From: Mitsuaria sp. GD03876
Lineage (GTDB): Bacteria > Pseudomonadota > Gammaproteobacteria > Burkholderiales > Burkholderiaceae_C
NCBI RefSeq assembly: GCF_029840635.1
Contig: NZ_JAOCCU010000003.1
Span: 1 to 64,000, forward strand
DNA: 64,000 nt
Direction of reading: 5' to 3'
The translations under genes and the position numbers were made by a program. Positions 17,659 to 27,256 of this stretch are shown here, piece after piece. A model generated the notes under the pieces. That model was given only the letters and a program-made list of their open reading frames with translations. It ran no database searches and had not been told where the DNA came from. The stretch's first letter is position 1. Every line of letters begins with the position of its first letter.

Positions 17659-19215
17659 TCAGGCGAGCCGGAACTTCGCCACCGCCTCCACCAGCGCCTG
17701 CGCCTGCTGGCGCAGGCTCTCGGCGGCGGCGGCCGACTCCTCGACGAGCGCGGCGTTCTGCTGCGTCACCTGGTCCATCTGGCTCACCGCCTCGCCGACC
17801 TGGTGCACGCCTTGCGACTGCTCGCGCGTCGCGCTGCTGATCTCGCCGACGACATCGGTCACGCGGCCGATCGCCGCGACGATCTCGTCCATCGTGGTCC
17901 CGGCCTGCTCGACCAGGCCGGCGCCGCGCTCGACGCGCTCGACGCTGGCGGTGATCAGCGTCTTGATCTCCTTGGCCGCCTCGGCGCTGCGCTGCGCCAG
18001 CGCGCGGACCTCGGACGCCACCACCGCGAAGCCCTTGCCGTGCTCGCCGGCGCGGGCGGCTTCCACTGCCGCGTTCAAGGCCAGGATGTTGGTCTGGAAG
18101 GCGATGCCGTCGATCGTGCCGATGATGTCGGCGATGCGCCGGCTGCTCTCGTCGATGCCGTGCATCGTGTCCACGAACTGCGCCACCACCGTGCCGCCGC
18201 GCTGCGCCACCTCGCTGGCCGAGCGCGCCAGCCGGTCCGCCTGCTGCGCGTTCTCGGAGGTCTGGTGCACCGTCTCGCCCAGCTCGGTCATCGTCGCCGC
18301 CGTCTGCTCCAGCGCGCTGGCCTGCTCCTCGGTGCGCTGGCTCAGGTCGCCGTTGCCGATCGCTATCTGCGCGCTGGCGCTGGCCACCGACTCGCTGCCC
18401 TGGCGCACGCCGCCGACCACCTGCCGCAGGCTGAGCTGCATCGCGTGCAGCGCCGCGATCAGGCTGCGCTCGTCGCCGGGGCGCACGCGGATGTCGCCGG
18501 TCAGGTCGCCCGCGGCCACCTGGCGCACCAGCCGCGCCGCCTCTGCCGGATCGCCGCCGAGCTGGCGGCGCACGTGGCGCGTCAGCAGCCAGGCCAGCGC
18601 CACGGCCAGCGCCACCGACGCGAGCGTCAGCGACAGGCTCCAGCGGTGCCCCGCCACGTAGCCCTCGGCCGCGGCCAGCCGCGACAACTCGCTGCCGGCG
18701 GCGTTGTACTCGGCGTTGCGCTCGATCGCCTTGACCCAGGTGTTGAAGCTGTTGCGCGACTCGGCGCGGAAGAACGCGCGCGCCTGGCCGTCGGCGGCGT
18801 CGTCGCGCGACAGGCGCAGCAGCTTCTCCTGCGTCGAGAAGTAGTGGTCGCGCGCGGCCACCACCTCGGCGTACAGCCGGCGCTCCTCGTCGTTGGTGAT
18901 GAAGGGCTGGTAGGCCTGCTCGGCCGCGGCCAGCTCCTTGCGGGCGTGCTCGATCGCGCGCTCGATCTGGCTCATCTCCTGCTGGTCCTCGGACAGCAGG
19001 TGATCGGGCTCCATGCGCCGGATCTGGTTGGCCTTCACGCGGATCGCCGCCATGCTCTGGATGCTGGGCATCCAGTCCTCCGCGATCTCGGTGGTGCTGT
19101 CGTGGACACGGCTCATCTGCAGCAGTCCCATGCCGCCGACCAGCGCGCACAGGACCACCAGCAGGATGAAGGACACGGTCAGTTGGGTGGACAAACGCCA
19201 GGTGCCGATGTTCAT
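17659..19215 (-). CDS. Methyl-accepting chemotaxis protein
   Basis: A 518-aa transmembrane chemoreceptor: helix 1 at about 12-32, a periplasmic four-helix-bundle (4HB_MCP-type) sensor to about 188, helix 2 at about 190-210, HAMP (about 212-265) and a long cytoplasmic signalling coiled coil. The hairpin tip contains [19 protein letters not shown], the CheA/CheW contact region, followed by [19 protein letters not shown]. There is no C-terminal CheR-tethering pentapeptide. The ligand is unknown. It stands next to a diguanylate cyclase and a receiver protein but no che genes are in the window. Confidence 0.93.
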   Translation of the reverse strand: MNIGTWRLSTQLTVSFILLVVLCALVGGMGLLQMSRVHDSTTEIAEDWMPSIQSMAAIRVKANQIRRMEPDHLLSEDQQEMSQIERAIEHARKELAAAEQAYQPFITNDEERRLYAEVVAARDHYFSTQEKLLRLSRDDAADGQARAFFRAESRNSFNTWVKAIERNAEYNAAGSELSRLAAAEGYVAGHRWSLSLTLASVALAVALAWLLTRHVRRQLGGDPAEAARLVRQVAAGDLTGDIRVRPGDERSLIAALHAMQLSLRQVVGGVRQGSESVASASAQIAIGNGDLSQRTEEQASALEQTAATMTELGETVHQTSENAQQADRLARSASEVAQRGGTVVAQFVDTMHGIDESSRRIADIIGTIDGIAFQTNILALNAAVEAARAGEHGKGFAVVASEVRALAQRSAEAAKEIKTLITASVERVERGAGLVEQAGTTMDEIVAAIGRVTDVVGEISSATREQSQGVHQVGEAVSQMDQVTQQNAALVEESAAAAESLRQQAQALVEAVAKFRLA

Positions 19216-19506
19216 TTGATCTCTCTCCCTTGGACGGATCTTTTGATGACATCCCCCGGCCGGACGCGGGCTAGCCGCCTCCGCGCGGGGGTGCTCCCCA
19301 GGTCATCGGCCGATGGTGCGCCGGAGTTGAGCGCGGCGCTACGGCAGTCGCCCACCCGCCGCCGCCCGCTGTCGCCCGTTGCGGGGACTGGCTCCCGGCG
19401 CGCCGCAGCAAGCGCAGCAGCCCGGAGGGCGCCGCGCCGGCGGCCGCGGCGTGGCAGGCCCGCAACGGCGGACGCGCCGTCGACGCCGGACGCCGGCCCG
19501 TTCGGC
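19216..19506. other. Intergenic region without a supported gene
   Basis: This 291-nt stretch carries the chemoreceptor promoter and the end of the diguanylate cyclase transcript. GATCTCTCTCCC near 19220 lies just upstream of the chemoreceptor start on the minus strand. I see no hairpin, RNA or convincing frame. Confidence 0.4.
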
Positions 19507-21501
19507 TCATGCGGCCACCGCCCATTCGGAATGCGCGTGGCCGACGATCTGGATCTGGCCCTTGCCCCCGCGCTTGACCGCGTACATCGCGGCATCGGCC
19601 GCGTGCAGCAGGTCGCGGCAGTTGTCGCCGCCGCCGCCGATCACCGCGCCGGCGCTGGCGCCGACCGAGACCCGTTCGCCGCTGTCCAGCGTGATGCGGC
19701 GCTGGATCGAGAACAGGCAGCGCTGCATCGTCTGCTCGACGTCCTCGGGCCGGGCGACGCCCGACAGCAGGATCGCGAACTCATCGCCGCCCAGGCGCGC
19801 CACCACGTCGTTGCTGCGCACCAGGTCCTGGAGCCGGTGCGCGACCTCGGTCAGCACCTCGTCGCCGGCCTCGTGGCCGTGCTGGTCGTTGATCGGCTTG
19901 AAGCCGTCCAGGTCCAGGTAGCAGACCGCGAAGCCGCGGCCGGTGCGGCGGGCGTCGTTGATCGCGTCGCCGACCTTCTCCTCGAACAGGCGGCGGTTGG
20001 GGAGGTTGGTCAGCGCGTCGCGCAGGGCCAGGTGCTGGGCCTTCTCCTCGCTGCGCTTGAGGCCGTCGATGTCGACCAGCATCCACATCGATTCGGTGTC
20101 GGACAGCACGGTGCCGTGCAGGTCGACCCAGAACTCGCCGCCGTCCTTGCGGCGCATGCGCAGCTGGGTGTGGAAGCGGCCGCCCGAACGGATCGTGGCG
20201 CTGCCGGCGTCGCGGACGCGGGCATGCTCCTGCGGGCTGAGGAACAGCGTGTCCTCGGGCTTGCCGACCAGCTCGCCGGGGTTGTAGCCGAACATGCGTT
20301 CCAGCGCCGGGTTGCCCCAGACGGCCAGGCCGTCGCGCAGCCGGACCATGCCGATCAGGTCGTTCTGCAGCATCGCGTCCTGCTCGCGGGCGAGTTGCTG
20401 CAGCGCGTCCTTGGAGCGGCGTTCCGCGCGATGGATGCGGTGGATCAGCGCCGAGGCGGCGGCCACGGCCAGCGCCACCAGCGCCGCCAGCAGCGACTGC
20501 TGCACGACCTGCGTGCGCCAGCCGGCTAGGAAGTAGTCGCTGCTCATGCCGGTGAACAGCGTCATCGCGTAGCCCGGCACCTTGCGGTAGGCGGTGATGC
20601 GCTCGACGCGGTCGATCGCGGTGGGCGTGATGTAGACGCCGCGTTCCGGGTTCTGCGCCAGCGAACGCGTCGCCTGGTCCGACAGCTGCTTGGTGCCGAA
20701 GCCCTTGGTGGAGCTGGGTTCGCTGGCGGAGTAGCGCGCCACCAGGTTCATCGCGTCCGAGCGCAGCGAGACCGCGCCCGACGGGCCCAGCGCGACGCCG
20801 CTGAAGCGGTCGACGAAGTGCTGCGCGGTGACGACGGCGTAGACGATGCCGTCGAACTTGCCGTCGTGGTCGATCAGGCGGCGGGCCAGGATGACGCACC
20901 AGTGGCCTTGCGCGCGGCTGTTCAGCGGCTCGGAGATGACCATCGTGTCGGTCAGGCGGGCGTTGGCGAAGTAGGCGCGATCGCCGATGTTGAAGGGGCG
21001 CTCGCCGGGCATCAGGCCGGTGACGACGGTGCCGTTGACGTCGGCGATGCGCAGCGCGACGACCTGCGGCAGCAGGCCGCGCTGTTCCTCGAGCAGGTGG
21101 CCGACCATCGCCGCCTGATCGGGTGACTGGCGGGCGCTGCGGTAGCGCAGCGCGATCGTCGCCAGCGCGTTGTCGGTGTTGCGCAGCTCGGCGCCGACCT
21201 CGACGGCGATGTTCTGGGCCAGGTTCTCGACGACGTCGCGGGCGCGGTCGGTCTCGGTCGAGCGGTGGTTCCACAGGCTCAGCGCGGTCATCGCCACCAG
21301 CGCGCCCACCATCATGAGGTTGCCGAGCACCAGCCACGATGCCATCGGGCCGCGCGGGGACGCGGTCCGGGCGGGGCGGGACACGGCCTGCCGGCGCGCC
21401 AGGGTCCCCGCGCCGGACAGGCGAGGCAGCCGGGCCCAGGCGGGCCACTTCGGCAGTCGGGGCAGTCTGGGCAGTCGGGGCAGCGTCATCGCGAGCTTCA
21501 T
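19507..21501 (-). CDS. Diguanylate cyclase with dCACHE and PAS domains
   Basis: A 664-aa inner-membrane c-di-GMP synthase. After a Pro/Arg-rich N-terminus, a membrane helix at about 54-75 leads into a periplasmic double-CACHE sensor (about 85-325), a second helix, a PAS domain (about 375-490) and a GGDEF domain. The active site GGDEF is intact at 571-575 and the inhibitory site RSND sits at 562-565, five residues before it, so product inhibition is expected. An AGGAGGA site precedes the ATG at 21501. It lies beside a chemoreceptor and a lone receiver and could link an extracellular ligand to EPS or motility control. Confidence 0.93.
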   Translation of the reverse strand: MKLAMTLPRLPRLPRLPKWPAWARLPRLSGAGTLARRQAVSRPARTASPRGPMASWLVLGNLMMVGALVAMTALSLWNHRSTETDRARDVVENLAQNIAVEVGAELRNTDNALATIALRYRSARQSPDQAAMVGHLLEEQRGLLPQVVALRIADVNGTVVTGLMPGERPFNIGDRAYFANARLTDTMVISEPLNSRAQGHWCVILARRLIDHDGKFDGIVYAVVTAQHFVDRFSGVALGPSGAVSLRSDAMNLVARYSASEPSSTKGFGTKQLSDQATRSLAQNPERGVYITPTAIDRVERITAYRKVPGYAMTLFTGMSSDYFLAGWRTQVVQQSLLAALVALAVAAASALIHRIHRAERRSKDALQQLAREQDAMLQNDLIGMVRLRDGLAVWGNPALERMFGYNPGELVGKPEDTLFLSPQEHARVRDAGSATIRSGGRFHTQLRMRRKDGGEFWVDLHGTVLSDTESMWMLVDIDGLKRSEEKAQHLALRDALTNLPNRRLFEEKVGDAINDARRTGRGFAVCYLDLDGFKPINDQHGHEAGDEVLTEVAHRLQDLVRSNDVVARLGGDEFAILLSGVARPEDVEQTMQRCLFSIQRRITLDSGERVSVGASAGAVIGGGGDNCRDLLHAADAAMYAVKRGGKGQIQIVGHAHSEWAVAA

Positions 21502-21535
21502 GGCGGGGTCCTCCTGGTCGTTCCGGTCGTGCGGC

Positions 21536-21958
21536 TCAGCCGTGGACGACGGCGCGCGCGCCGGCGTTCAGGCCATGGCCGGTCCGGTCGTGGGCGCACA
21601 GCGCGTGCAGGTCGGTGAGCAGGCGTTCGAAGTCGAAGGCCTTGTCGTAGAAGGCGTCGGCGCCGCGGCGGCGGCACAGGCCGGCGTAGGTCTCGCTGTC
21701 CTCGGCGCTGAGCACGAAGACCCGGCCCGCGTAGCGCCGGCCCCGCAGGCGCGACAGCACCGACAGGCCGGTGCCCTGCGCCAGGCGCAGGTCCAGCAGC
21801 ACGACGTCGGGCGTGGTCGCCAGGACGGCGTCCACGGCCTCGTCCTCGCCGGACGCCTGCGCCACGACGGTGATCCCGTCGAGTTTCTCGGCCCGGCGCA
21901 CCAGCAGCTGGCGGACGGGGAGGTTGTCTTCGATGACTGCGACTTTCATGGCTGCCAT
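21536..21958 (-). CDS. Single-domain response regulator (receiver only)
   Basis: A 140-aa CheY-like receiver without output domain. The acidic pair Glu10-Asp11, phospho-acceptor Asp56 (VVLLDLRL), Ser84 (VLSAED) and Lys106 (FYDKAFD) are all present, so it should be phosphorylatable. The start at 21958 (MAAMKV) is chosen; MKV three codons in is possible. It ends 35 nt before the diguanylate cyclase gene and is probably co-transcribed, suggesting it works with that enzyme. No histidine kinase is encoded nearby. Confidence 0.85.
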   Translation of the reverse strand: MAAMKVAVIEDNLPVRQLLVRRAEKLDGITVVAQASGEDEAVDAVLATTPDVVLLDLRLAQGTGLSVLSRLRGRRYAGRVFVLSAEDSETYAGLCRRRGADAFYDKAFDFERLLTDLHALCAHDRTGHGLNAGARAVVHG

Positions 21959-22043
21959 GGTCCGCTTCCGGGACCGGGCACGCCATCAAGCGGACGCCCC
22001 TCGCGATGAACGCCGGATGCGGGAGCCCGTGTAGTCGCTTGAC

Positions 22044-23252
22044 CTACAGCGCGGCCGGGGCGGCCGATCCCGACAGCGCGGCGGCGGCGCGGCGTGACGT
22101 CGTGCACGGACGCGCAGCCTGGGCGGCGCGCGCGGCCAGGTCGGCCAGCGTGCGGCCGAGCACCAGCGCCCACAGCCCCAGCAGCGCGGCGCCCAGCGTC
22201 GCGCCGATCCAGGCGAACGCGCCGAAGCCGGTCGCCCGCGCCAGCTGCAGCGTCGCCAGCGTGTAGACACCCAGCGGGAAGGTGAAGCCCCACCAGCCGA
22301 GGTTGAAGGGCAGCCCGTCGCGCCAGCCGGCCGACAGGTAATGGCGGGTGAACATCAGCGCGCAGGCCAGCCACCACAGGCCCGCGCCCCAGAGCAGCAG
22401 CGCGCCGACCAGCCCCAGGTCCCGCGCCGCGGCCGTCGCGGCGGCCAGGCCGGTGCCGGTGCCGGCGAAGGCGTGGGCCGCGGCCTCGCCCAGCGTCAGC
22501 AGGCCCAGCGCGCCGGTGCCGATCGGGCCCAGCGTCAGCCAGCTGGTCACGCCGAGCTCGCGCGCCGGCAGCTTGTGCAGGATCAGCCGGATCAGCACCA
22601 GCGTCAGGATGGAGAAGGCCAGCGGCACGGACAGGCCCCACAGCACGTAGCCGGTGCCGGCGACCCACTGGGCGGTCTCGGCCGGCAGGTGCGGCGCCAG
22701 CACGGCGGCGCTGGCGGCGGCCACCTCGGGGGCGACCACCGGTAGCAGCAGCGCGGCGGTGACGCGGTCCAGGCGGTGGTCCTGCCGCGTGATCACCCAG
22801 TACGGCACCGCGACGGCGACCAGCACCGACAGCGCCGCGTCCGCGATCCACAGGCCGAGCGCCGCGTGGATCGCGGCGGGCGAGGAGGCGCCTTCGAAGA
22901 TCACCAGGCCGTTGATCACCGGCACCAGGCCCATCGGGAGGGCGCCGAAGAACAGCGACTGCTGGGGGTGCGCCAGCAGCTCGCCGAGGGCGCGACGGTC
23001 GAGCGCCAGGCGGGCCAGCAGCAGGAGCAGGAAGAGCGCGAAGACGGCGGCGTCCAGCAGCCAGAGCGCGTGGGCCGCGCCGTGGGCGAGGCGCGCGGCG
23101 GTGCCGGTCAGCGGCAGCGACGCCAGGACCAGCGCGGCGACGCCGGTGCCCATCGTCAGGGCGAACCAGTTGGGGGTGAAGCCGTGGACCACGCGCAGCA
23201 GCAGGCTGGGCGCCGGGTCGGTAGCGGAGAGGGGAGACAGCGGGGATTCCAT
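22044..23252 (-). CDS. TehA/SLAC1 (TDT) family membrane transporter
   Basis: A 402-aa protein with ten predicted membrane helices, starting at the characteristic PNWFALTMGTGVAALVL of the tellurite-resistance/dicarboxylate (TDT) family, which includes the anion channels SLAC1 and TehA and the sulfite exporter Ssu1. The ATG at 23252 is selected because it begins just before helix 1 and leaves an AT-rich divergent promoter region. The divergent LysR gene resembles CysB-type regulators, which makes sulfite export plausible, but this is inference. Confidence 0.85.
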   Translation of the reverse strand: MESPLSPLSATDPAPSLLLRVVHGFTPNWFALTMGTGVAALVLASLPLTGTAARLAHGAAHALWLLDAAVFALFLLLLLARLALDRRALGELLAHPQQSLFFGALPMGLVPVINGLVIFEGASSPAAIHAALGLWIADAALSVLVAVAVPYWVITRQDHRLDRVTAALLLPVVAPEVAAASAAVLAPHLPAETAQWVAGTGYVLWGLSVPLAFSILTLVLIRLILHKLPARELGVTSWLTLGPIGTGALGLLTLGEAAAHAFAGTGTGLAAATAAARDLGLVGALLLWGAGLWWLACALMFTRHYLSAGWRDGLPFNLGWWGFTFPLGVYTLATLQLARATGFGAFAWIGATLGAALLGLWALVLGRTLADLAARAAQAARPCTTSRRAAAALSGSAAPAAL

Positions 23253-23279
23253 GGCCCGAACTCTAGAAAACGCATAACG

Positions 23280-23296
23280 ATATGAAAAATACATAT
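23280..23296. promoter_or_regulatory. ATATG-N7-CATAT dyad in an AT-rich divergent promoter
   Basis: Between the TDT transporter and LysR genes there is a short AT-rich patch (about 23270-23310) in otherwise very GC-rich DNA, centred on ATATG-aaaaata-CATAT. The geometry (T-N11-A style) suits a LysR-type binding site controlling both genes. Confidence 0.5.
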
Positions 23297-23352
23297 TTAC
23301 GATCTAATCGATGCCTTTGAGGCATGCCAAGACCCTCTCCGCCTCCCTTCCC

Positions 23353-24261
23353 ATGAACTTCACCCACCTGGCCGCGTTCCAAGCCGTCGTCGAAACCGGC
23401 AGCGTCACCGCCGCGGCCGAGCGGCTGCATGTCAGCCAGCCCGCGCTGACACGCGAGATCCGCGCGCTGGAGGAGCGCCTCGGCGTGCCGCTGTTCGACC
23501 GCCTGCCGCGCGGCATGCAGCCGACCGAGGCCGGTCGCCTGCTGGCGGGCTACGGCGCGCAGATCTTCAAGCTGGCCGAGGCGGCGGAGACCGCCGTGGC
23601 GGAGCTCGCCGGCCTGCGCCGCGGCCACCTGGCGATCGCGGCCAGCCGCACCACCGGTGCCTATGTGCTGCCGGCGATCCTGGACGAGTTCCGGCGCCGG
23701 CATCCGGAGGTCTCGCTGGCGCTGTCGGTGTCCAACACCGGCCAGGTGCAGGACGAGGTGCGGGCGCTGGAGGCGCAGCTCGGCCTGATCGAGGGCCCGC
23801 ACGACGCCGAGGCCTTCGACGCGCTGCCGCTGGGCGAGGACGAGATCGTCGCCGTCGCCGGCGCGAAGCATGTGCTGGCGCAACGCCGCTCGCTGACGGC
23901 GGCCGAGGTCGGCGACGGCGAGCTGGTGATGCGCGAGCCCGGCTCCGGCACCCGCGAGGTCGTCGCCCGCGCCTACGCGTCGCTGGGCCTGACGCTGGCG
24001 CCCCAGCTGTCGATCGGCAGCCCGGACGCGATCAAGCGTCTGCTGCGGCTGGGCCACGCGGTGTCGTGGGTGTCGCGCCGCTCGGTGGCCGAGGAACTGG
24101 CGGCCGGCGTGCTGGTCGAGTTGCCGGTGCGGGACCTGCGCGTCGTGCGCGGGCTGACGATGATCTGGCACCGCGGTCATGCACCAAGTCCGAGCGCGCA
24201 GGCCTTCCGCGCGCTCGCGGCGGCGCTGGCGCGGCAAGCCGCATACCCGTCGGACTCCTGA
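23353..24261 (+). CDS. LysR-family transcription regulator
   Basis: A 302-aa regulator with an N-terminal winged HTH (MNFTHLAAFQAVVETGSVTA through QPALTREIRALEERLGVPLF) and a LysR substrate-binding domain. MNFTHL at 23353 is the natural start; an upstream in-frame ATG adds a 14-residue tail with no support. It is divergent from the TDT transporter and probably regulates it. The effector is unknown. Confidence 0.88.
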   Translation: MNFTHLAAFQAVVETGSVTAAAERLHVSQPALTREIRALEERLGVPLFDRLPRGMQPTEAGRLLAGYGAQIFKLAEAAETAVAELAGLRRGHLAIAASRTTGAYVLPAILDEFRRRHPEVSLALSVSNTGQVQDEVRALEAQLGLIEGPHDAEAFDALPLGEDEIVAVAGAKHVLAQRRSLTAAEVGDGELVMREPGSGTREVVARAYASLGLTLAPQLSIGSPDAIKRLLRLGHAVSWVSRRSVAEELAAGVLVELPVRDLRVVRGLTMIWHRGHAPSPSAQAFRALAAALARQAAYPSDS

Positions 24262-24365
24262 TTTCCCTCCATGCCGGGCGGGGCGCGGGCCGGCATAGTC
24301 GCCGGCTCATGCCTCACAGAGTCGCTCGAGCGACCACCCGACCCTCGGGCCGACGGAGACAAGAC

Positions 24366-26459
24366 ATGACCCTGGCCTCTCCTACCCCGCGCGATGCCGC
24401 GCGACGCCTTGGCGTGCGGCTCGCGCCGCTGGCCACCGCGGCCTCGCTGGCGGCGCTGGCCGCGACCGGCGCCGCCACCGCCGTGTTCGCGCAGACCACG
24501 ACGCTGGGCACGCGCGGCACGCTGGCCGCGCCCAATCCCGCGGTCACCGCCAACACCGGCGCCTCCTGGCCCGCCGCCGCCTATGCCCGCGCGCCGGACC
24601 ACCCGCGCGCGGTCACGCTGCCGCTGCAGTTCATCCGGCTGTCGTCGGGCAAGCAGCTCGCGGTGCTGGTGTCGATGCCGGCCGACCTCCTCGGCTTCCC
24701 CAAATCCGGGCGGTATCCGGTGGTGCTGACCCAGACGGCCTACCGGATCGACGTCGGCCAGTTCCTGGGCGTGTTCACGCCGGCTGGCGGCAACACGCTG
24801 CTGATCGGCGGGCTGGACCAGTACATGGTGCGGCGCGGCTACGTGACGGTGGCGATCGACGCGCACGGTACCGGCATGAGCGGCGGCGTGACGCAGCTGA
24901 TCGGCGCCGAGGAGCAGCAGGCCTACCGCGAGGCCGTCGAATGGGTGACGCGCCAGCCGTTCTTCAACGGGCGCATCGGCGTGGCGGGGACCTCCTACCT
25001 GGGCATCAGCTCGCTGCTGACCGCGGGGCAGCAGCATCCGGCGGTGAAAGCGGCCTTCGCGCAGGTGCCCATGGGCGACGCGTTCCGCGGCGTGGCGGCC
25101 ACCGGCGGGCTGTTCAACGCGCAGTTCCTGAGCACCTGGCTGCCGCTGACGCAGTCGCTCAGCGTGGCCAACGCGCCGGAGCTGCTGCTCAATCCCTGGT
25201 ACGCGAGCCAGATCAACGCGGCGACCGCCGACCACGTGGCGGCGATCGACGCCTGGTACGCGCCGACCTTCGACGGCTTCGTCGGCGGCACGAGCGGCAT
25301 CGCCACCGACGACGGCACGTTCTGGGCCTCGCGCTCGCCGATCGAGAGCGCGGGCCGGATCCGCGTGCCGACCTTCATCGTCGGGGCATCGCTGGACATC
25401 TTCCAGCGCGACCAGCCGCTGCTGTACGAGCAGCTCAAGCGCAACGTGCCGGCCAAGCTGGCGATCCTGCCGGGCGCGCACCTGCAGTCGGTGCAGGCGG
25501 GCATCGGCGGTTATGGCGGCGCGCCGTCGTACGGACCGCCGAGCACGACCTCGCTGCTGCTGCAGTGGTTCGACCGCTACCTGCAGGACCGCGCGACCGG
25601 GGCCGAGTCGCTGCCGACGGTGACGCAGTTCGTCGACGGCTACGGCAGCGGCGGCACGCCGCGTTTCGCGACGGCGAGCGACTGGCCGCATCCGCGCATG
25701 GCGCCGCAGCGCTGGTACCTGCAGCCCGACGGCAGCCTGGCGGCGCGGATCCCGGCGACGGCCGCGGGCGCGACGGTGATGGAGCCGCCGGCGCCGACGG
25801 CCACGCGCGGGACGGCGCTCGGATCGCTGTTCACCGCGAGCGTGCAGGTCCGCGACCACAGCGACTGCTCGGCCAGCCAGGTGCAGTGGACGCTGGGCCT
25901 GGCGGGGCTGCTGCCCAAGCCGTGTTACTCGGACAGCGCGCGGGTGGAGTCGCTGCAGGGCGCGTCGGTCTACGAGAGCGCGCCGATGGCGCAGGACCTC
26001 TACCTGAACGGGCCGATCCAGGCCGACCTGTGGATCACGGCGACGCGGCCGCAGGCGGCGCTGTCGGTGCGCGTCGACGACGTGGATCCGGCCACGGGGA
26101 CGGTCAAGCCGCTGACGCACGGATTGATGTCGGCGGCGCACCGCGCGGTCGATCCGGCGCGGTCGCGCTTCGTCAACGGGACGATGATCCAGCCGTGGCA
26201 TCCGTTCACCGCGGGCGCGGCGCTGCCGGTGGTGGCGGGCGAGCCGATGCTGGTGCCGGTGGAGGTCTTCCCGGTGGCGGCGCTGGTGCGCGCCGGGCAT
26301 CGGCTGCGCATCGCGATCAGCGCGAGCAACCAGGCGCAGGGCATCTGGCCCGGGCCGCTGCAGGCGCAGGCGAACGGCAACGTCACGACGATCCTGGCCG
26401 GCCCGCTGCGGCCGTCGAGCATCGTGCTGCCGGTGGTGCCGGCGGGCGAGCTGAACTGA
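24366..26459 (+). CDS. CocE/NonD family secreted hydrolase (X-Pro dipeptidyl-peptidase S15 fold)
   Basis: A 697-aa exported alpha/beta hydrolase with a signal peptide (about 1-42, ending VFAQ). The nucleophile elbow GTSYLG places Ser210, with the S15 family context RIGVAGTSYLGISSLL. The C-terminal part (about 540-695) is the jelly-roll domain of CocE/X-Pro peptidases. Family members hydrolyse esters, amides or acyl-prolyl bonds; the actual substrate cannot be told. It stands alone, followed by a hairpin. Confidence 0.85.
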   Translation: MTLASPTPRDAARRLGVRLAPLATAASLAALAATGAATAVFAQTTTLGTRGTLAAPNPAVTANTGASWPAAAYARAPDHPRAVTLPLQFIRLSSGKQLAVLVSMPADLLGFPKSGRYPVVLTQTAYRIDVGQFLGVFTPAGGNTLLIGGLDQYMVRRGYVTVAIDAHGTGMSGGVTQLIGAEEQQAYREAVEWVTRQPFFNGRIGVAGTSYLGISSLLTAGQQHPAVKAAFAQVPMGDAFRGVAATGGLFNAQFLSTWLPLTQSLSVANAPELLLNPWYASQINAATADHVAAIDAWYAPTFDGFVGGTSGIATDDGTFWASRSPIESAGRIRVPTFIVGASLDIFQRDQPLLYEQLKRNVPAKLAILPGAHLQSVQAGIGGYGGAPSYGPPSTTSLLLQWFDRYLQDRATGAESLPTVTQFVDGYGSGGTPRFATASDWPHPRMAPQRWYLQPDGSLAARIPATAAGATVMEPPAPTATRGTALGSLFTASVQVRDHSDCSASQVQWTLGLAGLLPKPCYSDSARVESLQGASVYESAPMAQDLYLNGPIQADLWITATRPQAALSVRVDDVDPATGTVKPLTHGLMSAAHRAVDPARSRFVNGTMIQPWHPFTAGAALPVVAGEPMLVPVEVFPVAALVRAGHRLRIAISASNQAQGIWPGPLQAQANGNVTTILAGPLRPSSIVLPVVPAGELN

Positions 26460-26465
26460 GCGCCG

Positions 26466-26498
26466 GGGCCGCCGTTGTCCATCGACAAGCGGCGGCCC
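26466..26498 (+). terminator. Hairpin after the CocE-like gene
   Basis: GGGCCGCCG (26466-26474) pairs with CGGCGGCCC (26490-26498), and TTGTC/GACAA extends the stem inwards, giving a long hairpin seven bases after the stop codon. No T-run follows, so it may be Rho-assisted. Confidence 0.6.
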
Positions 26499-26550
26499 GC
26501 GGGGCAGGCAACGCCTGACCCCGCGAACTTCCATGATTCATGTCTGTATG

Positions 26551-26590
26551 CGTCGGGGGACCGGCCTACTGGAACCGGTATCCCCCGACG
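26551..26590. promoter_or_regulatory. Long inverted repeat upstream of the HEPN module
   Basis: CGTCGGGGGA (26551-26560) and TCCCCCGACG (26581-26590) are perfect 10-bp complements, with CCGG/CCGG pairing inside. It lies about 90 nt before the first gene of the module and could be an operator for autoregulation or a transcript hairpin. Confidence 0.5.
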
Positions 26591-26682
26591 ATGCGCTCTT
26601 CCGAGGGAGTGAACCCGGCCTCGCTCATCACCAAACTGCAGGGCATTCGGGATGTCTTTGCAGTGGCGAAAGGATGAATGCG

Positions 26683-27249
26683 ATGAGCGCGTTGTTGAAG
26701 GAAGTTGTTGGAACGGACGCGATGGCCGGCGCCCCGGTCGACGACCGTTTGCCGGTGGTTGCGCCGGGTGCCTGGTCGGACGGCGTGGACACGCTGGTCC
26801 ATCTATTGCGGCATCCGGAGCTGGCCCATACCTGGCCGTTGTGCGATCTGCCGGTCGACAACACGGAGCCGGTCGACTGGCGGAGGATTGCCCAACAGTT
26901 CAACGATTTCTTCGAACAAAGGCAGTTGCGCTGTGTCGAGACCTACGTGAGGGTGCGAATGGCCATGGCCGTTCTGACGCTCAACGATGTCTCCTTGTGC
27001 CGAGGTCCGGTGGAGATCCGGTTCTGGGAGGACGAGTGCTGCTCGCCAAACATCACCCTGGAACTGACCATCGATGCCAACAGCTATCGCACGTCGCAGC
27101 TCAACGAAGACTTGGGCCGGCTGATCTGCGCCTGCCACTTTCCGGGTTGCGGCGTGATCGTCCACTATCGGTCCGCGCATCCTCATGACCCCGCGGACTG
27201 GCCGCCCCGTCGTCCCTGGCTCGAAGGGGACGAGGACGATGAGGCGTGA
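26683..27249 (+). CDS. Uncharacterised protein, first gene of a HEPN module
   Basis: I do not recognise this 188-aa acidic protein. It starts MSALLKEVVGTDAMAG and contains many Cys, Trp and aromatic residues (for example CACHFPGCGVIVHY near the end); it has no signal peptide or membrane helix. ATG at 26683 is chosen because GAAAGG sits eight bases before it; 26674 is an alternative. Codon use is noticeably less GC-biased (TTG, ATT, TTT, CGA codons are common) than in neighbouring genes, which suggests recent acquisition. Its stop codon TGA lies within the ribosome site of the HEPN gene, so the two are translated as a pair. It may be the antitoxin or a partner of that protein; this is inference from position only. 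Confidence 0.6.
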   Translation: MSALLKEVVGTDAMAGAPVDDRLPVVAPGAWSDGVDTLVHLLRHPELAHTWPLCDLPVDNTEPVDWRRIAQQFNDFFEQRQLRCVETYVRVRMAMAVLTLNDVSLCRGPVEIRFWEDECCSPNITLELTIDANSYRTSQLNEDLGRLICACHFPGCGVIVHYRSAHPHDPADWPPRRPWLEGDEDDEA

Positions 27250-27256
27250 GGTCGCC